Source: Azospirillum sp. TSO35-2 (GTDB lineage: Bacteria > Pseudomonadota > Alphaproteobacteria > Azospirillales > Azospirillaceae). From it: a stretch of DNA of 64,000 nt. The DNA lies in the NCBI RefSeq assembly GCF_003116095.1, contig NZ_LGRA01000021.1, positions 1,634,448 through 1,698,447 on the forward strand, written 5' to 3'. Numbering within the stretch: position 1 is the stretch's first letter; each line of letters starts with the position of its first letter. Made by a program: the position numbers and the translations under genes. The notes under the pieces are model-generated. The model saw nothing but the letters and a program-made list of their open reading frames with translations, was not told the origin of the DNA and did not search any database. Of the stretch, positions 9,398 to 18,289 are shown one piece after another.

Positions 9398-10474
9398 TCA
9401 GAACGGCGTGATCGCGACCTTCAGAACGCCGTCGCGCTGGTGCCCGAACAGCTCGTAGGCGGTCTCGATCTGGTCCAGCGTGAAGCGGTGGGTGACCAGC
9501 GGCTTCAGGTCGACACGGCTGGAGGCGACGACCGCCATCAGGCGCCGCATCCGCTCCTTGCCGCCCGGACACAGCGAGGTCACGATGCTGTGGTCGCCCA
9601 ACCCGGCGGCGAAGGGGCCGAGCGGGATGCGCAGGTCGCCGGAATAGACGCCCAGGCTGGACAGCGTCCCGCCCGGTCGCAGCACCCGCAACGCCGCCTC
9701 GAAGGTCGCCTGGGTGCCCAGCGCCTCGATGGCGACATCGACACCGCGACCGCCGGTCAGCCGCATGATCTCCTCCACCGGGTCGACGCTGTGGAAGTCG
9801 ACGACATGGTCGGCGCCCATCCGCCGCGCCATCTCCAGCCGCGCCGGCACGGTGTCGACGCCGATGATGGTGGTCGCTCCCTTCAGCTTCGCGCCTGCGG
9901 TGGCGCACAGGCCGATCGGTCCCTGGGCGAACACCGCGACGGTGTCGCCGATGCGGATGTTGCCGCGCTCCGCCCCGGCGAAGCCGGTCGACATGATGTC
10001 GGGGCACATCAGCACCTCCTCGTCCGACAGCCCGTCGGGGACCGGGGCGAGGTTGGCCATGGCGTCGGGCACCAGAAGGTATTCGGCTTGGCAGCCGTCG
10101 ATGCTGTTGCCGAACTTCCAGCCGCCCATCGGCTTCCAGCCATGGGCGGTGCCGACGCCGTCCTGGGAATGGCAGCCGGCCAGACAGGCATGGCTGTGGC
10201 CGCTCGGGGTGATCGCGCCGGCGATGACGCGCTGGCCTTCCCGGTAGCCGGTGACGGCCGAACCCAGCTTCTCGATGATGCCGACCGGCTCATGCCCGAT
10301 GGTCAGGCCGCGGCGCACCGGGTATTCGCCCTTCAGAATGTGGATGTCGGTGCCGCAGATCGTCGTCGTGGTGACCCGCAGCAGCGCGTCGAGCGGACCG
10401 ACGTCGGGGATCGGCTTGTCGTCCAGCACGATGCGGCCGGGTTCGACGAAGACCGCCGCTTTCATCATGACCAT
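9398..10474 (-). CDS. Zinc-dependent alcohol dehydrogenase (MDR superfamily)
   Basis: Oxidises an alcohol, or reduces a ketone/aldehyde, with NAD(P). The 358-residue protein starts MVMMKAAVFVEPG at 10474 behind GGGAGG; a longer frame to 10582 lacks a ribosome site. Catalytic-zinc ligands are visible as Cys in ICGTDIHILKG, His in TIGHEPVG and Asp in MCPDIMSTG. The usual four-cysteine structural zinc lobe is replaced by a CLAGCHSQDG segment, as in isopropanol dehydrogenase-like members. A Rossmann segment follows near residue 165. It stands alone downstream of mdcH, with a 138-base gap, so no functional tie to malonate is clear. Confidence 0.88.
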   Translation of the reverse strand: MVMMKAAVFVEPGRIVLDDKPIPDVGPLDALLRVTTTTICGTDIHILKGEYPVRRGLTIGHEPVGIIEKLGSAVTGYREGQRVIAGAITPSGHSHACLAGCHSQDGVGTAHGWKPMGGWKFGNSIDGCQAEYLLVPDAMANLAPVPDGLSDEEVLMCPDIMSTGFAGAERGNIRIGDTVAVFAQGPIGLCATAGAKLKGATTIIGVDTVPARLEMARRMGADHVVDFHSVDPVEEIMRLTGGRGVDVAIEALGTQATFEAALRVLRPGGTLSSLGVYSGDLRIPLGPFAAGLGDHSIVTSLCPGGKERMRRLMAVVASSRVDLKPLVTHRFTLDQIETAYELFGHQRDGVLKVAITPF

Positions 10475-10612
10475 TGGCGTCCTCCCAATCTTTGTGGTGG
10501 CCGCTGGCGACGATCGGGCATTTTTTGGCCGGGCACGCCGCGGCAAGTCCGGCAGCATGACGCCGACGCTGCCGGCATGCATTGATGCAGATTAAACCGG
10601 CACCGTCACCGC

Positions 10613-11530
10613 TCAGCCCGCGTTGCGCTCCACCCAGCCGGCCACGCCGTCCAGCGAGCGGAAATCGGCGACGGCGCGCACGGCCAGCTCGGGGTAACGG
10701 TCGCGGACCATGCGGGACAGCGCGTTGCCGGGGCCGAGTTCGAGCAGCAGCGTGCAGCCCATCTCCACCAGCCCGTCGACGCAGGCCGCCCACTCCACCG
10801 GTTCGGCGATCTGCCGGGCCAGCGTAGCGATGGCGCGGTCGCGGCTGCGCACCGGCGTGCCGTCGATCCCCGCCAGCACTGGCACCAGCGGCGCACGCAG
10901 GCCGCTGGCCGCCAGCACCCGCCCGAACGCCGCGGCGGCCGGCGCCATCAGCGGCGTGTGGGAGGCGACGGTCACCGGCAGCGGCGTCACCGCCGCCCCC
11001 ACCGCGACGGCCGCGAGCTCGAACGCCGCCAGCGCGTCCCGCAACCCGCCGACGACGATGCGGTCGAGGTCGTTGACGATGGCGATGGCGACGCCATGGT
11101 CCCGGCACAGCGCCGCCAGCCGCGTCCGGTCGAGTCCGCGCACGGCGAGCAGGCCGCCCGGCACCGCGCCGGCCTCGTCCATCGCCGCGGCCCGCCGGCA
11201 TGCCAGTTCCAGCAGCTCGTCGGTGTCGAGCGCGTCGGCGCAGCCATAGGCGGCCAGTTCACCCAGGCTGTAGCCGGCGACCGCGCGGACCGGCGGCAGG
11301 CGCGGCCGCAGCGCCGCCCAGGTCGCCGCCTGCACCGCGCACAGCAGGGGTTGGGCGACGGCGTTGCCCTGCATCGCCTCCAGTGGCCCGGCCGCCAGCG
11401 CCCGGGGGTCGGCGCCGAGCCGCGGCGCAGCGGCGTCCAGCACCGCCTGGGCCGCCGGCTCGCCGCGCAGGATGTCCAGCATGCCGGGCGCCTGCGCGCC
11501 CTGGCCGGGACAGAGAATGCCGAGCGCCAT
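10613..11530 (-). CDS. mdcH: Malonate decarboxylase: malonyl-CoA:ACP transacylase
   Basis: Loads a malonyl group onto the acyl carrier subunit of malonate decarboxylase. The 305-residue protein begins MALGILCPGQGAQ, the FabD-type entry motif. The nucleophilic serine is in GYSLGE near residue 90, and a catalytic histidine is in VASHTPLM near 195. The GYSLGE variant instead of GHSLGE is usual for MdcH. Last gene of the mdc operon, 25 bases after mdcB. Confidence 0.93.
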   Translation of the reverse strand: MALGILCPGQGAQAPGMLDILRGEPAAQAVLDAAAPRLGADPRALAAGPLEAMQGNAVAQPLLCAVQAATWAALRPRLPPVRAVAGYSLGELAAYGCADALDTDELLELACRRAAAMDEAGAVPGGLLAVRGLDRTRLAALCRDHGVAIAIVNDLDRIVVGGLRDALAAFELAAVAVGAAVTPLPVTVASHTPLMAPAAAAFGRVLAASGLRAPLVPVLAGIDGTPVRSRDRAIATLARQIAEPVEWAACVDGLVEMGCTLLLELGPGNALSRMVRDRYPELAVRAVADFRSLDGVAGWVERNAG

Positions 11531-11555
11531 CAGTTCCTCCGGTCAGCCCCAACGG

Positions 11556-12410
11556 TCAGCGGCGGGAATGGACAAACCACGCCGCCGCCAGCAGGTCGGC
11601 GCTGCCGCCGGGTGACAGGCGGCGGGCGACGCAGGCGTGGTGGAGGTCCAGCGCCTCACCGCGCCAGCCCGGCCGGAAGACGCCGCCGCGATCGAGGAAG
11701 CGTTGCGCTTCGCCCTGCACGAAGGCAAGCCCGTCCGCCCCGCCGCGGTGCAGCAGGTTGGTGTCCTGCAGCCGGGCCATCGCGGCGAACAGCGTCTGCA
11801 CCATCGCCCGCTCGGCGCAGCCCAGCCGGTCGAGCGTGCGCTCCAGCGTCGGCAGCGCGACGGAGAACAGCGTCGGAAAGCCCGCCGCCGCTTCCTGCCG
11901 GGCGCCGCGGACGCCATAGCTTCGGACGGCGCGGGCACCGTGGCTGTCGGCCGAGGGCGGCGCCGCGGCGAGGATGCCAGCCCCCCACCGCTCCGCCACC
12001 GTGTCGCCCAGCGCCCGGCCGGTCGCCGCCTTGCCGCTGCGCGCTCGCCAGCCAGCGGCGGCGGTGAGCAGGCCGAGCGCGAAGACCGCGCCGCGGTGGG
12101 TGTTGACGCCGCCGGTGGCCGCCAGCATCCGCCGCTCCGCCGTGATGCCCAGCGCCTGCAACGCGGCGAAATCGGCGCCGGCCGCACCGGCGGCGGCGAT
12201 GTCGCGGAAATAGCCGCGCAGCGCGAACAGGCTGCGCATGAAGGTCGTCATGTCCATGTCGTCGTGGCTGCCACTGTCGAGCGGGCTGACCAGACCGGGC
12301 TTGGGATGCAGCGCCAGCTCGGCGTAGAGGGCCCGCACGGCGTCGCGGCCGATCGGGGCGGCGGCGGGAACGGGCGCATCGGCCCGAGCGCGGGCGAGGG
12401 AGCGGTTCAT
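11556..12410 (-). CDS. mdcB: Triphosphoribosyl-dephospho-CoA synthase (malonate decarboxylase)
   Basis: Makes 2'-(5''-triphosphoribosyl)-3'-dephospho-CoA, the precursor of the decarboxylase prosthetic group, from ATP and dephospho-CoA. The 284-residue protein carries LHPKPGLVSPLDSGSHDDM near residue 38 and TGGVNTHRGAVF near 100, both family signatures, and DTNLLHRGG near 220. The ATG at 12410 is chosen because the upstream extension of the frame is antisense-like and overlaps mdcG. It starts 5 bases after the mdcG stop. Confidence 0.9.
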   Translation of the reverse strand: MNRSLARARADAPVPAAAPIGRDAVRALYAELALHPKPGLVSPLDSGSHDDMDMTTFMRSLFALRGYFRDIAAAGAAGADFAALQALGITAERRMLAATGGVNTHRGAVFALGLLTAAAGWRARSGKAATGRALGDTVAERWGAGILAAAPPSADSHGARAVRSYGVRGARQEAAAGFPTLFSVALPTLERTLDRLGCAERAMVQTLFAAMARLQDTNLLHRGGADGLAFVQGEAQRFLDRGGVFRPGWRGEALDLHHACVARRLSPGGSADLLAAAWFVHSRR

Positions 12411-12415
12411 GGCGG

Positions 12416-13072
12416 TCACTCCGGCGGGAACAGGGCGATGACGGCGCGGGTGTCGCGCAGGGTGACGTCGGCGCAGCCCTTGACCAGCAGTTTGGCCGGA
12501 CGCGCCGCCAGCTCCCGCCACGCGACGGCGCTGCCGTCCGGCAATTGGATCTCGCCGTCCAGCCGTGGGGCCTCCTCGCCGTCCAGCCCGATCAGCGCGT
12601 CGAGCAACCCCTCCACCACCGACCAACGGCGCGGGGCGAACAGCAGGTCGAGGTCGGAATCGGGGCGGACATAGGGCAGGCCGGTCCGATGCTGCCACGC
12701 CAGCGAGCCGAAGACCCCGGCCGTGACGCCGAGCGCGTCGGCCCGCCGCACCACCGCCTCCAGCCGCGAGCGCCAGGGCGCGGGCGCCGACGACAGCGCG
12801 TCGGCCAGCGCCAGCGGGCCGGATGGCTCACGGATGGCGGCGGTCGCGAGATGGACGCCGATCCGCCGCTTGTCCGGCGTGGCGAGGCCGAGCCTCTGCG
12901 TGCCCGGATCGTCCGCCGGCTGGCGGCGGGCGACGACCAGCGGACGGCCCTGTGTCCGCCAGTCCTCGATCATGCCGCGCTCCGCCTCGGCCAGGGGCGA
13001 GCGAAGGTGATCCGCCCAGCCTGGGCCGAGCCGGACCCAGCCATGCCTCGCCGCGACCTCAGGCGACGGCAT
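12416..13072 (-). CDS. mdcG: Phosphoribosyl-dephospho-CoA transferase (holo-ACP synthase of malonate decarboxylase)
   Basis: Transfers the triphosphoribosyl-dephospho-CoA made by MdcB onto the serine of the carrier subunit MdcC. From the ATG at 13072 the product is 218 residues. It contains a nucleotidyltransferase-type GSLAWQHRTG followed by DSDLDLLF (paired acidic residues) near residue 120. The start overlaps the end of mdcE by 14 bases, pointing to coupled translation. A longer upstream start at 13150 would lie deep inside mdcE and is less likely. Confidence 0.88.
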   Translation of the reverse strand: MPSPEVAARHGWVRLGPGWADHLRSPLAEAERGMIEDWRTQGRPLVVARRQPADDPGTQRLGLATPDKRRIGVHLATAAIREPSGPLALADALSSAPAPWRSRLEAVVRRADALGVTAGVFGSLAWQHRTGLPYVRPDSDLDLLFAPRRWSVVEGLLDALIGLDGEEAPRLDGEIQLPDGSAVAWRELAARPAKLLVKGCADVTLRDTRAVIALFPPE

Positions 13073-13766
13073 CGCGCCGGACCCGGTCGGCCACTTGGCG
13101 AGCCAGCGTCCGGCCCCGGCGTTCCTCGCCCAGCGCCCGGCGCTCGTCACCGTCGAGCGGCGCGGCCAGCGCCTCGGCCAGCTGGCCGGCGAGGTCCCCG
13201 TCCCACAGCGCGGCGATGGCGCCCATCCGCAGGTAATTGTCCACCCCCGGCGCGAAGACCGGCGAGCTGGCGCTCAGTTCCGTCAGCCGTTCCAGCGGGA
13301 TCTTGGTGACGCGCGCCATCGCCGGCAGGTTCATCACCCGGATTTCCGCGTCGGGCAGGGCGTAGCAGCGGTCGGCCAGCATGCTGCTGGCGAGGAAGCC
13401 GCCGCTGACCGCCTGCCCATAGACCAGCCCCAGCACCCGGTGCCCGTTGCGCCGGGCGAGGTCCAGGCATTTGGCGAGGTGCGCCATGTAGCCGTTGATG
13501 CCCAGCAGCTCGTCGCGGTGGCTCAGCCGCTGGCCCTGGGTGTCAACCAGCAGCAGGATCGGCCGGCCGGGATGGCGGCGCACCACATCCAGCACCGCGC
13601 CGGCCATTCGGTAGGCCAGCTCGATGCCGATCGGCGCGTTGTCGATGGTGCCGACCACCGCGACGTCGTTGCCGCAGCAGCGGCCGGTGCCGGAGAAACA
13701 GTCGCCGGCGAACGCGACGTCGTGACCGTCCGGGAACAGGCGCTTCAACAGGGTTTGGGCGTCCAT
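13059..13766 (-). CDS. mdcE: Malonate decarboxylase gamma subunit
   Basis: One half of the carboxyltransferase-like decarboxylase that releases CO2 from malonyl-S-ACP. The 235-residue protein has a crotonase/carboxyltransferase fold; visible features are the VVGTIDNAPIGIELAYRMAG segment and the oxyanion-type GQAVSGGFLASSM near residue 120. Length fits known MdcE. It begins 3 bases after mdcD and overlaps mdcG at its end. Confidence 0.92.
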   Translation of the reverse strand: MDAQTLLKRLFPDGHDVAFAGDCFSGTGRCCGNDVAVVGTIDNAPIGIELAYRMAGAVLDVVRRHPGRPILLLVDTQGQRLSHRDELLGINGYMAHLAKCLDLARRNGHRVLGLVYGQAVSGGFLASSMLADRCYALPDAEIRVMNLPAMARVTKIPLERLTELSASSPVFAPGVDNYLRMGAIAALWDGDLAGQLAEALAAPLDGDERRALGEERRGRTLARQVADRVRRDAVA

Positions 13767-13769
13767 GGC

Positions 13770-14660
13770 TCAGGCTCGCTTGTCAGTGACGGTGGCGAGG
13801 AAGGTGGGCGTGTCGAGGATCGGCAGCCGCTCCGGCTCGGCGATGCCCAGCCGCGCCCAGATGTCGAGCGCGTCGCGGCAGTCGCCGAACCGCTCAAGCC
13901 GCCCGCCCAGCGCCGCGTGCTCCGCCTCCAGCGCGGCGAGCGACAGGTCGGGGGCGTGGTCCAGCAGGGCCAGGGCGGCGGCGCGGAAGGCGGCGATGTC
14001 GTCCTCGACCAGGACCGCCGCCTCGCCCAGCAGATAGCGGTGCTTGCCGCCGACGGTGCGCCAGACCAGGGCACGGTCACGGCTGTCGAACTCCTCGACG
14101 CCCATGGTGGTCTCGATCACCTCGGGGCCGGACAGGCCGAGCCGGCCCTCCTCGCTCATCACCACGGCGTCGCACAGGCGGCTGACGATGCCCATGCCGC
14201 CGAAGCAGCCGAACTGGCCGCCGTCCAGCACGATCACCGGGATGCCGGCGGCGCGCACCGCCAGCACCGCGCGCATCACCTCCGACACCGCGATCAGGCC
14301 GGCGTTGGCCTCGTGCAGGCGGACGCCGCCGGATTCGACCAGCAGCAGCACGCCGGCCGGCCGCTCGTCCAGCGCGCGCTCCAGCAGGCCGGTCAGCTTG
14401 GCGCCATGCACCTCGCCGACCGCGCCGCCCATGAAGCCGCCCTCCTGCGCGGCGACCAGCACCGGCCGGCCGCCGAGCGTAGCCTTGCCGACGACGACGC
14501 CGTCGTCGAAGGCGGCCGGGGTGTCGAGCCGGCGCAGGTGCGGGCTGACCACCCGTTCGGACGGCGGCAGGATTTCGCGGAAGCTGCCGGGGTCGAGCAG
14601 GCCGAGCAGCCGTTCGCGGGCGCTGTCCTCGTAATAGCTGTGCGTGGCGGCGTCGGTCAT
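13770..14660 (-). CDS. mdcD: Malonate decarboxylase beta subunit
   Basis: Partner of MdcE in decarboxylating malonyl-S-ACP. The 296-residue protein has the carboxyltransferase features AAQEGGFMGGAVGEVHGAK near residue 90 and the glycine-rich GGQFGCFGGMGI near 165. LVESGGVRLHEANAG near 130 resembles the CoA-binding region of biotin-independent members. Its start overlaps the mdcC stop by 4 bases (ATGA). Confidence 0.93.
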   Translation of the reverse strand: MTDAATHSYYEDSARERLLGLLDPGSFREILPPSERVVSPHLRRLDTPAAFDDGVVVGKATLGGRPVLVAAQEGGFMGGAVGEVHGAKLTGLLERALDERPAGVLLLVESGGVRLHEANAGLIAVSEVMRAVLAVRAAGIPVIVLDGGQFGCFGGMGIVSRLCDAVVMSEEGRLGLSGPEVIETTMGVEEFDSRDRALVWRTVGGKHRYLLGEAAVLVEDDIAAFRAAALALLDHAPDLSLAALEAEHAALGGRLERFGDCRDALDIWARLGIAEPERLPILDTPTFLATVTDKRA

Positions 14661-14974
14661 GGCTGGCCTCCGGTGAAGGCGTCGAGCGCCTGGTCCAGGC
14701 GCAGGCTGACCACGGCCGGGGTGGCGCCGACGTCGTTGATGGAGATGCGGACGTCGGCGACCGGGTGGCGGGCGAAGACGTCGTCCATCACCGCCTGCCA
14801 GATCGGGCCGAAGCCGACCGCCGCGGTCAGCACCTCGATCCGGCAGACACCGCCGAGGTCGGCCGGCTCCACCATCACCTCCAGATTGCCGGAGCCGACG
14901 ACGCCGACCAGCGTCACCGGCGGTGCGGAGGGCAGCGGACGGCCGCCGCGGTATTCGAAGCTCAGGGATTCCAT
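14657..14974 (-). CDS. mdcC: Malonate decarboxylase acyl carrier protein (delta subunit)
   Basis: Small carrier subunit of 105 residues that holds the malonyl/acetyl thioester. The prosthetic-group serine is expected in VGSGNLEVM near residue 28. The fold is related to the citrate lyase carrier CitD rather than to fatty-acid ACP. It lies 18 bases after mdcA and overlaps mdcD. Confidence 0.92.
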   Translation of the reverse strand: MESLSFEYRGGRPLPSAPPVTLVGVVGSGNLEVMVEPADLGGVCRIEVLTAAVGFGPIWQAVMDDVFARHPVADVRISINDVGATPAVVSLRLDQALDAFTGGQP

Positions 14975-14992
14975 GGGTCGGGCCTCACCGGT

Positions 14993-16636
14993 TCACCAGT
15001 TGCGGAAGCGCTTGGGCGGGTCGTAGAGCCCACCCGACGCGCGCACCAGATCCTTGATCGACCGCGCGGCCAGCAGATCGCGCGTCGCCAGCCGCTTGTC
15101 GATGCCCAGATCCTCCGGCCGGCGGATGACGCCGCGGTCGCGCAGGTTCTCCACCATCCGCCGGTCGCGCTTCAGCCCGACGGGGGTGTAGCCGGCGACG
15201 CCGCGGATCGCCTGTTCACGCTCCTCATCCGTGCGGCAGAGCAGCAGGTTGGCGATGCCCTCCTCCGTCAGGATGTGGCTGACGTCGTCGCCGTAGATCA
15301 TCACCGGCGGCAGCTCCATCCCGGCGCTCTCCGCCAGTTCCCAGGCGTCCAGCCGCTCGACGAAGGCCGGCTGCATATGCTCGCGGAAGGTCTCGACCAT
15401 CTGCACCACCAGCTTGCGGCCGCGCGGGATGGTGTTGCGCCCCTCCCCCGCCTCGCGGCCGGCCTTCAGCCAGCTAGGGCTGGCGTGGCGGCGGCCGCGG
15501 GCGTCCGCCCCCATGTTCGGCGCGCCGCCGAAGCCGGCGATGCGGCCCAGCGTGGCGGTGGAGCTGTTGCCGGCCAGATCGACCTGCAGGGTCGAGCCGA
15601 TGAACAGGTCGCAGGCGTAATGCCCCGCCGCCTGGCACAGCGCCCGGTTGGACCGCAGGCTGCCGTCCGGCCCGGTGAAGAACACGTCGGGCCGGGCGCG
15701 GATGTAGTCCTCCATCCCCAACTCGGAGCCGAAGGAATGCACGCTCTCGACGAAGCCGGCCTCGATCGCCGGGATCAGCGCCGGGTGGGGGTTCAGCGCC
15801 CAGTGCCGTCCGATCTTCCCCTTCAGGCCGAGGCTGTCGGCGTAGGTCGGCAGCAGCAGCTCGATGGCGGCGGTGTCGAAGCCGATGCCGTGGTTCAGGC
15901 GGTTGACCTCGTACTCGGCGTAGATGCCCTTGATGGCCATCATCGCCATCAGCACCTGCACCTCGGAGATCTGGGCCGGGTCGCGGGTGAACAGCGGTTC
16001 GATGAAGTGGGGCCGCGGGCTCTGGATGACGAAATCGACCCAGCCGCCGGGGATGTCGACGCGCGGCACGTGGTCGACCAGCTCGTTCACCTGGGCGATG
16101 ACGATGCCGCGCTTGAAGGCGGTCGCCTCGACGATGACCGGCGTGTCCTCGGTGTTGGGGCCGGTGTAGAGGTTGCCGTCGGCGTCGGCCGCCTGCGCCG
16201 CCACCAGGCTGACCTGCGGCGTCAGGTCGACGAAATAGCGGCCGAACAGCTCCAGATAGGTGTGGATGGCGCCGATGGAGATTTTCCCGTCGCCGACCAG
16301 CTTGGCCAGCCGTCCGCCCTGCGGGCCGGAGAAGGAGAAGTCCAGCTTCGTGGCAATCCCGCGTTCGAACAGGTCGAGATGCTCGGGCAGCGCCAGCACC
16401 GATTGCACCATGTGCAGGCCGTGGACCTTCGCCGGATCGACCGAGGCCAGCGCCGAGGCCAGGAAATCGGCCTGCTTCTGGTTGTTGCCCTCCAGGCAGA
16501 CGCGGTCGCCCGGCTCCAGCACCGCTTCCAGCAAGGCGCGGGCGTCGGCCGCCGGCACCCGCTTGCCGCGGGCGAGGGACGCGGTGCGGGCAAGGCGGGC
16601 CTCGCGGTTCCGGCCCTGGCTGTTCCAGTCGCGCAT
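14993..16636 (-). CDS. mdcA: Malonate decarboxylase alpha subunit (acetyl-S-ACP:malonate ACP transferase)
   Basis: Exchanges acetyl for malonyl on the carrier protein. The 547-residue protein starts MRDWNSQGRNREARLA at 16636 behind a G-rich site; a longer frame to 16915 runs through the divergent promoter and is rejected. Recognisable segments include LEGNNQKQADFLA near residue 45 and a CoA-transferase-like core. Length matches MdcA. First gene of an uninterrupted operon in the order A-C-D-E-G-B-H. Confidence 0.93.
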   Translation of the reverse strand: MRDWNSQGRNREARLARTASLARGKRVPAADARALLEAVLEPGDRVCLEGNNQKQADFLASALASVDPAKVHGLHMVQSVLALPEHLDLFERGIATKLDFSFSGPQGGRLAKLVGDGKISIGAIHTYLELFGRYFVDLTPQVSLVAAQAADADGNLYTGPNTEDTPVIVEATAFKRGIVIAQVNELVDHVPRVDIPGGWVDFVIQSPRPHFIEPLFTRDPAQISEVQVLMAMMAIKGIYAEYEVNRLNHGIGFDTAAIELLLPTYADSLGLKGKIGRHWALNPHPALIPAIEAGFVESVHSFGSELGMEDYIRARPDVFFTGPDGSLRSNRALCQAAGHYACDLFIGSTLQVDLAGNSSTATLGRIAGFGGAPNMGADARGRRHASPSWLKAGREAGEGRNTIPRGRKLVVQMVETFREHMQPAFVERLDAWELAESAGMELPPVMIYGDDVSHILTEEGIANLLLCRTDEEREQAIRGVAGYTPVGLKRDRRMVENLRDRGVIRRPEDLGIDKRLATRDLLAARSIKDLVRASGGLYDPPKRFRNW

Positions 16637-16853
16637 CGCCGTCACGCCCCCCGGCTTCGGGAGAGCGGCGGACGACGGATCGCGGCGTGATGCCCCGTGG
16701 GCAAGCCGCAAGACGGTTCGAACATGCTGTTCCTCCCTGAAAGCGATGGCGGGCCGCGAAAGCGATGACAGGCGGTGCGTCGACAGGCGCACTGGGCGCC
16801 GCGTGGATGGGTGCGCCGCCCTCCGTACCGATCCGGCGCTTGCAACGCTGTTT

Positions 16854-16928
16854 TTGTATACGACACTGATTTTCAGCCCGCAACAAAATACATTATTGCC
16901 CATATTGCCGGGCACGCGTATACCGACA
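16854..16928. promoter_or_regulatory. Divergent mdc/mad promoter region with two GTATAC sites
   Basis: The 377-base gap between mdcA and madL (16637-17013) contains an AT-richer stretch with two similar sites, TTGTATACGACA at 16854-16865 and CGTATACCGACA at 16917-16928, 63 bases apart. Both contain the palindromic core GTATAC followed by GACA. They are candidate operators for the GntR regulator at 18290, which is expected to control malonate genes. No gene is seen in the gap. Confidence 0.45.
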
Positions 16929-17013
16929 CCAATTAAACATTCGGCGTGGCGAACAATATGGATCCGCGTCCCACGCCGCCCCTCGCGGGCTGACCATCAC
17001 GGGAGAAGAGGCC

Positions 17014-17436
17014 ATGGTCGTTTACGGAGTTGCTCTGCTGTCAGCCTGCATGCTGATCGGCGTGTTCGTCGGGGACCTGCTGGGAATGGCCATCGGCGTG
17101 AAGGCGAACGTCGGCGGCGTCGGCATCGCCATGCTGCTGCTGATCTTCGCCTCCGACCATCTGCGCAAGAGCGGCCGGCTGGATGTCTGGCTGCAGCAGG
17201 GCATCGGCTTCTGGAGCGCCATGTACATCCCCGTCGTCGTCGCCATGGCGGCGCAGCAGGACGTGGTCGCCGCCGTGAGGGGCGGGCCGGCCGCGGTGCT
17301 GGCCGGACTGCTGGCGGTGATCGCCAGCGTGGCCCTGGTCCCGGTGATCGCCCGCATCGGCCAGCCGCGCACGGCGACGTCCGACCACAACACCCAGACC
17401 TCGTCCGAGGCCCTGGCCGCCAAGATCGGGGAATGA
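17014..17436 (+). CDS. madL: Malonate transporter subunit MadL
   Basis: Small integral membrane protein of 140 residues with about four hydrophobic segments. It corresponds to MadL of the sodium-dependent two-subunit malonate carrier first described in Malonomonas rubra. The start MVVYGVALLSACMLIGVFVG follows GGGAGAAGAGG. Its stop overlaps the madM start (ATGA). Divergent from the malonate decarboxylase operon, it supplies the substrate. No mdcF-type carrier is present. Confidence 0.93.
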   Translation: MVVYGVALLSACMLIGVFVGDLLGMAIGVKANVGGVGIAMLLLIFASDHLRKSGRLDVWLQQGIGFWSAMYIPVVVAMAAQQDVVAAVRGGPAAVLAGLLAVIASVALVPVIARIGQPRTATSDHNTQTSSEALAAKIGE

Positions 17437-18206
17437 CCACGATGATCGACGCCCTCACCAAGGTTCTGAGCAGCAACGGTCTGGTGACCGCCTTCGCCGT
17501 CGTCGGCGCCACCATCTGGCTGTCCTACTGGCTGTCCAGGCGGCTGACCCGCGGCCGGCTGCACGGCTCCGCCATCGCCATCGTCATTGGACTGCTGCTG
17601 GCTTATCTCGGTGGCGTCGCCACCGGCGGCCACAAGGGGCTGGCCGACATCCAGCTGCTGTCCGGCATCGGCCTGATGGGCGGCGCCATGCTGCGCGACT
17701 TCGCCATCGTCTCGACCGCCTTCGGCGTCAGCTTCGGCGAGATCCGGCGAGCGGGGCTGAGCGGCGTCGTGGCGCTGTTCGCCGGCGTGCTGGTGTCCTT
17801 CGTCATCGGCGCCGCGGTGGCGTTCGCCTTCGGCTATTCCGACGCGGTCAGCATGACCACCATCGGAGCCGGCGCCGTCACCTACATCGTCGGGCCGGTC
17901 ACCGGGGCGGCGCTGGGCGCCAGTTCCGACGTGATGGCGCTGAGCATCGCCGCAGGACTGATCAAGTCGGTGCTGGTGATGGTCGGCACGCCCTTCGTCG
18001 CCAAGTCGATCGGCCTGGACAACCCGCGCACCGCCATGGTCTTCGGCGGGCTGATGGGCACCACCAGCGGCGTGGCCGGCGGCCTTGCGGCGACCGATCC
18101 GAAGCTGGTGCCATACGGCGCAATGACGGCGACCTTCTACACCGGGCTCGGCTGCCTGATGGGCCCATCGGTGCTGTTCATCGCCACCCGCGCCGTGATG
18201 GGCTGA
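17433..18206 (+). CDS. madM: Malonate transporter subunit MadM
   Basis: Large membrane subunit of the MadLM malonate carrier, 257 residues with about eight hydrophobic segments. Glycine-rich GLMGGAMLRDF and GGLMGTTSGVAGG loops are typical. The ATG at 17433 overlaps the madL stop; an ATG at 17442 is an alternative. The longer open frame reaching back to 16260 crosses mdcA and is not coding. Confidence 0.93.
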   Translation: MTTMIDALTKVLSSNGLVTAFAVVGATIWLSYWLSRRLTRGRLHGSAIAIVIGLLLAYLGGVATGGHKGLADIQLLSGIGLMGGAMLRDFAIVSTAFGVSFGEIRRAGLSGVVALFAGVLVSFVIGAAVAFAFGYSDAVSMTTIGAGAVTYIVGPVTGAALGASSDVMALSIAAGLIKSVLVMVGTPFVAKSIGLDNPRTAMVFGGLMGTTSGVAGGLAATDPKLVPYGAMTATFYTGLGCLMGPSVLFIATRAVMG

Positions 18207-18207
18207 A

Positions 18208-18275
18208 CGTCCAACCGCTTTTCTGCAAGTCTTTCGTCTTCCGCCGCGCGGCCCTATCCTGCGCGGCGTTGGACG
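18208..18275. repeat. Inverted repeat flanking the gntR promoter
   Basis: CGTCCAAC (18208-18215) and GTTGGACG (18268-18275) are perfect 8-base inverted arms 52 bases apart, beginning inside the end of the madM stop region and ending at the gntR ribosome site. It could be a looping operator or a weak transcript-end structure; no T-run follows. Confidence 0.35.
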
Positions 18276-18289
18276 CCGGAGGTTGGGTG

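Noticed and set aside
16260..17432. Upstream extension of the madM frame back into mdcA.
   Set aside because: It crosses mdcA, the divergent promoter and madL; the ATG at 17433 that overlaps the madL stop gives the normal MadM length.
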